Below, one piece after another: positions 58,169-64,000 of a stretch of DNA of 64,000 nucleotides. Position numbers and translations under genes: made by a program. The notes below the pieces were generated by a model. The model saw only the letters and a program-made list of their open reading frames with translations, was not told where the DNA came from and ran no database searches. The DNA is from an uncultured delta proteobacterium (lineage in GTDB: Bacteria > Myxococcota > Myxococcia > Myxococcales > 40CM-4-68-19), in assembly GCA_903911145.1 (NCBI GenBank), contig CAIWCD010000014.1, positions 186,001 through 250,000 on the forward strand, written 5' to 3'. Every line of letters begins with the position of its first letter. The first letter of the stretch is position 1.

Positions 58169-60447
58169 TGAAACGCATACCAGCGCTGTTTGCGCTCCTC
58201 CTGGCTGGTTGTCTCCATCGGGTTCCGCCGCAGCATCTCGCGCAGCCGGTGCCGATCGCGGTGGCGATGCTCGAGGACCGCGGCGGCGAAACGCGCGCCT
58301 TGCCGGACGACGTCCGCGCCCGCGTTGCGCAGGAACTGGACGAGAGAAATCTCATTGTGCGGGAGATTGCGCCGGAGCCGCTCCTGGGAGGCGCGAGAAA
58401 CTCGCAGCAGCGATTCGCGGCATTGCAGGCCGCGTCCGGCGATGCGGCGTTTGCGCTGCTGGTTGAGACGCGGGTCGCCTATTACGATCTCTTGGAAGGT
58501 CAATACCGCTGGGTGATCTACGCGAAAATCACCGCAGGTCGCCGTGGCGCGCAACTCCAGCCCGCGATCGATGATTCCGATATCCCCGTGTTTCTCCTCT
58601 TCGACCACGAGCGGGAAGATGAGGCGCTCAAGCAGGCTTCGCGGATTCTCGCGGAGAAGGCGGCGGCGCTGCTGGATGGTTTTATTGCTCCGGCGGCCAG
58701 CCCGCACAGTGATGCAGCGGCGCTGCCGGCGAGCCGGGCGGGGCAGGCCTCGCCCGACGGCGTGCGCGGGCTCGGGAATATCTATTTCGTCCTCGTCGAT
58801 CGCTTTGCGGCGGGTCAGACGACGCCGACGGGTGCGATCGATCGCGCAGACCCGGAGGCGTTTCACGGAGGCGATCTGCAGGGAGTTGTCGCCCGTCTCG
58901 ACGAACTGCAATCGCTCGGCGTGAAGACGGTCTGGCTCTCGCCCGTCTTTGCCTCGCGGCAGGAGAAGTTCGTTTCTCACGGCGCTTATCACGGCTATTG
59001 GGTCGAGGATATCAATCGGATCGAGCCGCGGTTCGGGGACGTCGCGACGCTGCAGAAGCTTTCGAGCGAGCTGCATCGGCGGGGAATGAAGCTCATGCTG
59101 GATCTGGTGCTCAATCACGTCGCGTTTGATTCGCCGCTGCTTGCTGCGCATCCCGACTGGTTTCATCACCAGGGTTCGATCCAGGATTGGAACAGCCGTG
59201 AGCAGCTTGAGCAGCGCGACGTCGATGGGCTTCCCGATCTCGCGCAGGAGAATGAGGAGGTCTATCGATATCTCGCGGACGCTTCGATTCATTGGATCGA
59301 CAGCGTGCACCCGGATGGATTTCGTCTCGACGCGGTCAAGCATGTGCCAACCACGTTCTGGCGGCGCTTTAATGCGGAGATGCGCGCGCACGCGGGGCCG
59401 CAGTTTCTTCTCCTCGGGGAGGCGCTCGAAGGAGATCCTGTAAAGCTCGCGCAGGTCGGCCGTGAGGGTGGATTCGATTCCCTGTTTGATTTCCCGCTCT
59501 CGTATGCGCTCGGCGATCTCTTCTGCAAGGGCGCGGCGCCGGAGCGGCTCGCGGCGATTATTTCTCTCGATCGTCTCTATCCCGACGCCGCTGCGCTGGT
59601 GGGGGTCGTGGATAACCACGACCTGCCGCGGATCACTTCGCTCTGCGGAAACGATGAAGGCAAGGTCGCGCAGGCGCTGGCCGCGCTCGCGTTTCTCCGC
59701 GCGGTACCTGCGATTCAATATGGGACCGAGGCCGCATTGTCGGGGATGACGGAGCCGGGCAATCGCGGGGATCTTTTTGAACGCACCGATGCGCATGCCC
59801 GCGCTGGCGTGCAGGCTGCACTGGCGGCGGGCGAGCAGATGGCCGCGCTGACGCATCAGCGCGCGATTCCGTTGGCGGCTGGCAGCGGCGCAATCGCGCT
59901 CGCCCGCGTCGAAGGGGATCGCGCGGCGTTGCTGCTGTATGCCCGCGCTGGCGCACACGTGCCGTCGCTTGCCGAGTTGATTCCCGCGCAGGCGGGAGCG
60001 CGCATTGAGCGCTGTTCTTCGTGGACGCTTCCTTCTTCGGCGGGCTTACCGTGCGCAGGAGAGAGCGCACCGGAAGAAGTGCGCATCTATTGGCTGCGCT
60101 CCGCACGCAGCGACGGCTTCGCAGACCTCCTGCACGAGGCTCCGCTGCGACAGCTCCGCTTCGCGCTCGACTCAAATCCTGCAGGTGAATCGACGGGAGC
60201 TTATTACCTCGCTGGGGCCGGTCCCGAATTGGGCGATTGGGATCCAACGCAGGCGATCGGTCCGCTCCCACGCGGAGCGGCCGCGGCACCGGTGACCATT
60301 CAACTTCCATCCCGCTCGGTCGCTGAATACAAGCTGATCCTCAAGCGGCCTGACGGCAGCGTTCAATGGGAGAGCGGCCCCGATCGGTTCCTCTTCGTCT
60401 CCTCGGCAAACGGCCCGCTCGAGGTCCGCGTCGCATGGCGCACCTGA
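58168..60447 (+). CDS. Alpha-amylase lipoprotein (GH13) with unknown N-domain and C-terminal CBM20
   Basis: Cuts alpha-1,4 links in starch. The 759-residue precursor has a lipoprotein signal (LFALLLAGC). Residues about 25-175 form an unknown domain (IAVAMLEDRGGETRALPDDV, FALLVETRVAYYDLLEGQY) that looks like the small alpha/beta domains of periplasmic assembly lipoproteins. The GH13 barrel spans about 195-560: HGGDLQGVVARLDELQSLGV, LMLDLVLNHV, DGFRLDAVKHV with nucleophile Asp388, LLGEALEG with Glu418, and DNHD with Asp485. The C-terminal 100 residues are a CBM20 starch-binding module (LRFALDSNP, YYLAGAGPELGDWDPTQAIG). The ATG overlaps the porin stop codon (TAATG). It ends 19 bases before the ATPase gene. 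Confidence 0.92.
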   Translation: MKRIPALFALLLAGCLHRVPPQHLAQPVPIAVAMLEDRGGETRALPDDVRARVAQELDERNLIVREIAPEPLLGGARNSQQRFAALQAASGDAAFALLVETRVAYYDLLEGQYRWVIYAKITAGRRGAQLQPAIDDSDIPVFLLFDHEREDEALKQASRILAEKAAALLDGFIAPAASPHSDAAALPASRAGQASPDGVRGLGNIYFVLVDRFAAGQTTPTGAIDRADPEAFHGGDLQGVVARLDELQSLGVKTVWLSPVFASRQEKFVSHGAYHGYWVEDINRIEPRFGDVATLQKLSSELHRRGMKLMLDLVLNHVAFDSPLLAAHPDWFHHQGSIQDWNSREQLEQRDVDGLPDLAQENEEVYRYLADASIHWIDSVHPDGFRLDAVKHVPTTFWRRFNAEMRAHAGPQFLLLGEALEGDPVKLAQVGREGGFDSLFDFPLSYALGDLFCKGAAPERLAAIISLDRLYPDAAALVGVVDNHDLPRITSLCGNDEGKVAQALAALAFLRAVPAIQYGTEAALSGMTEPGNRGDLFERTDAHARAGVQAALAAGEQMAALTHQRAIPLAAGSGAIALARVEGDRAALLLYARAGAHVPSLAELIPAQAGARIERCSSWTLPSSAGLPCAGESAPEEVRIYWLRSARSDGFADLLHEAPLRQLRFALDSNPAGESTGAYYLAGAGPELGDWDPTQAIGPLPRGAAAAPVTIQLPSRSVAEYKLILKRPDGSVQWESGPDRFLFVSSANGPLEVRVAWRT

Positions 60448-60466
60448 TCATCGTCCGGAGGAATGC

Positions 60467-61531
60467 GTGACCGACGTTGCCCTGCGCGGAGTGCACAAGT
60501 CCTTCGGTGAGAATCCAATCGTCCGCGGGATCGATCTCGACGTGCGCGCCGGGGAGTTCACCGTGCTCGTCGGTCCCAGCGGCTGCGGCAAGACCACGCT
60601 GCTGCGCTTGATTGCCGGGCTCGAGCAGCCCGATGCGGGTGATATCCTGATTGGCGGTAAGCGAGTCAACGACGCGCCGCCAAGGGAGCGTGGCGTCGGG
60701 ATGGTCTTTCAGAGCTATGCGCTCTATCCGCATATGACGGTGCGCGAGAATCTCGCGTTCGCATTGAATCTGCGCGGGACTTCGCGTGTGGAGATCGAGC
60801 AACGCGTGCGCGAGGTCGCGGAGATGCTCGAGTTGATGCCGCTGCTCGATCGCAAGCCCAAACAGCTCTCGGGCGGGCAGCGCCAGCGCGTGGCGATCGG
60901 GCGGGCGATTGTTCGTCGGCCGGACGTATTTCTCCTCGATGAGCCGCTCTCGAATCTCGATGCGGCCCTGCGCGTGCAGATGCGCGGAGAGCTCGCCCGG
61001 CTGCACCAGCGATTGAAGTCGACGATTGTCTACGTCACGCACGATCAGGTCGAGGCGATGACGCTGGCGACGCGATTGGCCGTGTTTGATCAAGGCAAAC
61101 TTCAGCAGCACGGTGCGCCGCTCGAGCTCTATCGCCGCCCCGCCAATCGGTTCGTCGCGGCCTTTCTCGGCTCGCCGGCGATGAACTTCCTGCGCGGTCG
61201 TTATTCCAATGGCCATCTTGCCGGCGATGGCTTCAACGTGCCGATCGGCGCTCTGTCGGCGACATTCGACGGCCGTGATCTACTGGTCGGAATTCGTCCG
61301 CAGGCGATGACGCTGGCTGGCCCGGACGCTGCCGTGTTGCGCGGCGAAATCGAAGCGATTGAGCGTCTTGGAAATGAAGGCTTTGCTTATCTCAAGACGC
61401 CCGCGGGTCCTCTCGTCGCCCGGTTTGATGGCGGCGGCGCGGAGTTGGCGGTCGGCGCGAATGCAGGCGTGCAGCTGGCGCCAGAGTCGCTGCACCTCTT
61501 TGATGCGGTGAGCGAAGAGGCGCTCGCCTGA
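60467..61531 (+). CDS. Sugar ABC transporter ATPase, MalK/UgpC/MsmX type
   Basis: Powers maltodextrin import. The 354-residue protein has Walker A GPSGCGKTT, the Q-loop MVFQSYALYPHMTVREN, ABC signature LSGGQRQRVAIGRAI, Walker B VFLLDEPLSNLD and H-loop YVTHDQVEAM. A C-terminal TOBE-like regulatory domain (about 240-345) includes LLVGIRPQAMTL. The sequence is of the multi-sugar CUT1 class, consistent with maltose. It starts at a GTG five bases after GGAGG, and its stop overlaps the next gene by one base (TGATG). Confidence 0.93.
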   Translation: MTDVALRGVHKSFGENPIVRGIDLDVRAGEFTVLVGPSGCGKTTLLRLIAGLEQPDAGDILIGGKRVNDAPPRERGVGMVFQSYALYPHMTVRENLAFALNLRGTSRVEIEQRVREVAEMLELMPLLDRKPKQLSGGQRQRVAIGRAIVRRPDVFLLDEPLSNLDAALRVQMRGELARLHQRLKSTIVYVTHDQVEAMTLATRLAVFDQGKLQQHGAPLELYRRPANRFVAAFLGSPAMNFLRGRYSNGHLAGDGFNVPIGALSATFDGRDLLVGIRPQAMTLAGPDAAVLRGEIEAIERLGNEGFAYLKTPAGPLVARFDGGGAELAVGANAGVQLAPESLHLFDAVSEEALA

Positions 61532-63753
61532 TGCGCGCGGCTGCACTGCTTGCGCTGCTCGCGAGCCTTGTCGCGGGGAGCAGCGCGCCGGTCGCGGCCG
61601 AACCGTTGGCCGACACGCGCGCGCGGGTGCTGGTGTGGCACGCATACCGGGCCGCCGAAGAGCAGGCCTTATTGGAGTTAATCGCCAGGTTTAATGCATC
61701 GCAGTCGACTTATCGCGCGGAGGCGCTCGCGCTTCCCTATGACGCCTATGCGAGCAAGCTGACGGCAGCCATTCCAACCGGCCATGGACCGGATCTGTTC
61801 GTCTTCTCGCAAGAGAGAATGGCGGTCTGGGCGCGCGACGAGCTGCTCGCTCCACTGGACGAAGATGCGATCGAAAGCGGCAGGGAGTTTCCGCAGGCGG
61901 CGCTTGCGGCGCTGCGCAGCGGCGGGCATCTCTACGGTCTGCCGCTCTCGATGAAGTGCGATGCGCTCTATTACAACCGGGCATTGATTCAGACTCCGCC
62001 GACGACGTCGGATGAACTCGAAGCGCTGGCCATTCGCAATACCGATCGCGCTGCGGGCCGATATGGGCTCGCCTATGAGGCCAACGATTTCTTTCATCAC
62101 GCCGCCTGGCTGCACGGATATGGCGGGCAGATCTTCGCGGAGCCCACGCATCGTCCGCAGCTTGACTCCTCGCAGGCGATCGCGGCGCTCGCGTTTGTCC
62201 GCCACCTCGCGCTCGAGGACCGCGCGTTGCCGGAGGAGCCGAGCGGGACACTGGTGGCGCAGTTGTTTAATGCGGGTAAGGCCGCGATGGTGATTAACGG
62301 GCCCTGGTTTGCTGGCGAAGTGCAGGGCGTTTCCTATGGCATTGCGCCGCTGCCGATTGTATCGGCGACCGGGCTTCCAGCGGCGCCATTGCTCACCGTG
62401 GAAGCCGCGTTGGTATCAAGTCGCTCGCCAGTTCAGGCCGGCGCGAAGGCCCTCGCGCGCTTTCTCGTTTCAACCGAGGGTGCCGCGCTGCGCGCGCGGG
62501 TGGGTCGGCAGGTCGTCGCGACCCGCTCGGCTTATACCTTCCCGGATATTGGAAATGATCCGCTCCTGACCGCCTTCCGCGCCGCTTCCGAGAAGGCGGT
62601 GCCGATGGACAACAGCCCTGCAATGCTCTCGGTCTGGGAACCGGAGAAGCGTGCTCTCGTCTCGGTGCTCAGTGGAGCGAATAGCCCGACCGCGGCGTTG
62701 GCGCAGGCGCAGCGGCGCATGCTTGCGATGACGCGAATATCGCCGCCTGTGCAGTCCCCGTGGCCCTATGCGGCGATTGCCGCGATGATTTCGATTGCCT
62801 GGCTTGCGTGGCGCCGACGACTGTCGTTGAAGCGCGTGACCGCGCGCGTGTCGACCCGGCGCGGAGAGTTGATGCGCGCGATCCTCTATTGCGCGCCCGC
62901 TGCCTCCTCGATTCTCGTCCTCGTGCTGGTCCCGTTCGCCATCGGCATCGGGCTTTCGTTCTTCCATCGCGCAGACGGGCATTACACGTTTGTCGGCCTC
63001 GCCAACTTCATCGATATCCTCGCATCGCGCGACTATCGCGTCAGCGAGCCGATGAGCTTCTGGTTCACGCTCGCGGTGACACTGCTCTGGACCGTCGTGA
63101 ATGTCGCGTTCCACGTCTCCATCGGGCTCGGGCTTGCGCTCCTCTTGAAGAATCCGCTGCTGCGCTTCAAAGGGGTCTATCGCGTCCTCCTGGTTATTCC
63201 CTGGGCCATCCCGAACTACATCACTGCGCTGGTGTGGAAGGGAATGTTCCATCGCCAGTTCGGCGCGATCAGCGCGCTCTTGTCGGCGCTCCATATCCAG
63301 CCGGTATCCTGGTTCACCGGGTTCTCGACCGCCTTCGCGGCCAATGTCATGACCAATACCTGGCTTGGGTTTCCCTTCATGATGGTGGTCGCGCTGGGCG
63401 CGCTGCAGAGCATTCCGCAGGATCTCTATGAGGCCGCTGATGTCGACGGCGCCTCGGCCTGGGCGCAGTTCCGCCACATCACGCTGCCGCTGCTCAAGCC
63501 TGCGCTGCTCCCCGCGATCATCCTCGGCGCGGTGTGGACGTTTAATATGTTCAACATTGTCTATCTCGTCTCGGGCGGCGAGCCCGGTGGTTCAACCGAT
63601 ATCCTCGTCTCCGAGGCTTATCGTTGGGCATTCCAACGCAATGAGCAGTTCGGATTTGCCGCGGCCTATTCCACTCTCATCTTCCTCTTCCTGCTCGGTT
63701 GGTCGGCGATCAGCCGGCGAATCGCCCGCGAGCAACCGTTGGAGAACGCATGA
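61531..63753 (+). CDS. Fused sugar-binding protein and MalF-type permease
   Basis: One 740-residue polypeptide combines two transporter parts normally made separately. Residues 1-23 are a signal peptide. Residues about 30-400 form a CUT1 solute-binding protein (ARVLVWHAYRAAEEQALLEL, AKLTAAIP-type helix, LYGLPLSMKCDALYYNRALI, GKAAMVINGPWFAG). After a membrane helix (PYAAIAAMISIAWLAWRRR) come about six more helices of a MalF permease, with the EAA loop EAADVDGASAWAQFRHITLP from residue 634. The binding domain is therefore tethered to the membrane. The joint is in frame without a stop. It overlaps the MalG gene by four bases. Confidence 0.92.
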   Translation: MRAAALLALLASLVAGSSAPVAAEPLADTRARVLVWHAYRAAEEQALLELIARFNASQSTYRAEALALPYDAYASKLTAAIPTGHGPDLFVFSQERMAVWARDELLAPLDEDAIESGREFPQAALAALRSGGHLYGLPLSMKCDALYYNRALIQTPPTTSDELEALAIRNTDRAAGRYGLAYEANDFFHHAAWLHGYGGQIFAEPTHRPQLDSSQAIAALAFVRHLALEDRALPEEPSGTLVAQLFNAGKAAMVINGPWFAGEVQGVSYGIAPLPIVSATGLPAAPLLTVEAALVSSRSPVQAGAKALARFLVSTEGAALRARVGRQVVATRSAYTFPDIGNDPLLTAFRAASEKAVPMDNSPAMLSVWEPEKRALVSVLSGANSPTAALAQAQRRMLAMTRISPPVQSPWPYAAIAAMISIAWLAWRRRLSLKRVTARVSTRRGELMRAILYCAPAASSILVLVLVPFAIGIGLSFFHRADGHYTFVGLANFIDILASRDYRVSEPMSFWFTLAVTLLWTVVNVAFHVSIGLGLALLLKNPLLRFKGVYRVLLVIPWAIPNYITALVWKGMFHRQFGAISALLSALHIQPVSWFTGFSTAFAANVMTNTWLGFPFMMVVALGALQSIPQDLYEAADVDGASAWAQFRHITLPLLKPALLPAIILGAVWTFNMFNIVYLVSGGEPGGSTDILVSEAYRWAFQRNEQFGFAAAYSTLIFLFLLGWSAISRRIAREQPLENA

Positions 63754-64000
63754 GCCGCGTGAAGCAGCGTCCCGGCGCGCTGGCTGTCCACCTGTTATTG
63801 ATTCCCGTCTGCGCGCTGACGCTCTATCCGGTGCTCTGGGTGATTGGCCTGGCATTAACGCCACACTCGGCCCATCTCTCCGCCGGGCTCTGGCCGCTGC
63901 CTGCACACGCAAGCCTGATCCATGTGCGCGAGCTGCTCTCCTCCCGCAATTCCAGCGGCGAGCTGATCTTCATCCGCCAGTTGATCAACAGCCTGGTCGT
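63750..64000 (+). CDS. MalG-type permease (3' part beyond window)
   Basis: The start of the second permease of the maltodextrin transporter. Its 83 visible codons encode a short basic N-terminus, then a membrane helix, LAVHLLLIPVCALTLYPVLW, with VIGLALTPHSAHL following. The aromatic-proline-Leu-Trp pattern (YPVLWVI) is typical of MalG. The ATG overlaps the stop of the fused gene (ATGA). The rest lies outside the window, including the EAA loop. Confidence 0.82.
   Translation, partial: MSRVKQRPGALAVHLLLIPVCALTLYPVLWVIGLALTPHSAHLSAGLWPLPAHASLIHVRELLSSRNSSGELIFIRQLINSLV

Overview
The window reads as chromosomal DNA of a GC-rich, double-membraned, flagellated bacterium. L- and P-ring genes (flgH, flgI), lipoproteins and a porin-like barrel show the outer membrane; FlhF/FlhG point to polar flagella. 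A sigma-54 activator, a CBM20 alpha-amylase lipoprotein, a fused MalE-MalF and a DUF4912/GH57 pair suggest a deltaproteobacterial lineage, most likely Myxococcota. The lineage is an inference; no rRNA or other phylogenetic marker is present. No tRNA, rRNA, CRISPR array, insertion sequence or prophage was seen.

1-37.9 kb: one of the most complete flagellar clusters one can find in a single stretch, nearly all on the minus strand. Transcription from the right runs flgB-flgC-fliE-fliF-fliG-fliH-fliI-(MotE-like gene)-fliK-flgD-flgE-flbD-motA-motB-fliL-fliM-fliN-fliO-fliP-fliQ-fliR-flhB-flhA-flhF-flhG-fliA. A 424-base control region then separates it from a second minus-strand unit, flgF-flgG-flgA-flgH-flgI-flgJ-flgM-flgN-flgK-flgL-(large unknown gene)-fliC-fliD-fliS. 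fliJ sits alone on the plus strand in that control region. The order follows assembly: rod, basal body and export gate in one unit; distal rod, rings, hook junctions and filament in the other. The 729-residue protein between flgL and fliC has the outline of a very divergent class I adenylate cyclase.

37.9-45.8 kb: regulation. A secreted helical protein is translationally coupled to a sigma-54 enhancer-binding protein that has no receiver domain. A soluble PAS/GAF histidine kinase is divergent from them, followed by a HAMP-GAF-GGDEF diguanylate cyclase and a SpoIID-type peptidoglycan enzyme. The 8-bp palindrome TGACGTCA occurs upstream of flgF, twice upstream of flgB and, inside a 16-bp palindrome, upstream of the activator gene. 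The first two places also carry -24/-12 (sigma-54) promoter candidates. I propose these as the activator's binding sites.

45.8-49.6 kb: a GNAT acetyltransferase, mutL and a TPR lipoprotein.

49.6-64 kb: alpha-glucan metabolism, with visibly more ATAT-type words than the flagellar part. The minus strand carries a GH57 glycogen branching enzyme, a DUF4912 protein and a long TPR/Ala-Lys-rich secreted protein. The plus strand carries a tightly overlapping operon: a secreted isoamylase-type lipoprotein, an outer-membrane barrel, an alpha-amylase lipoprotein with CBM20, a MalK-type ATPase, a fused binding protein-permease, and the start of a MalG-type permease. Together they could debranch and cut starch at the cell surface, pass maltodextrins through the barrel and import them, without TonB/SusCD-type parts.
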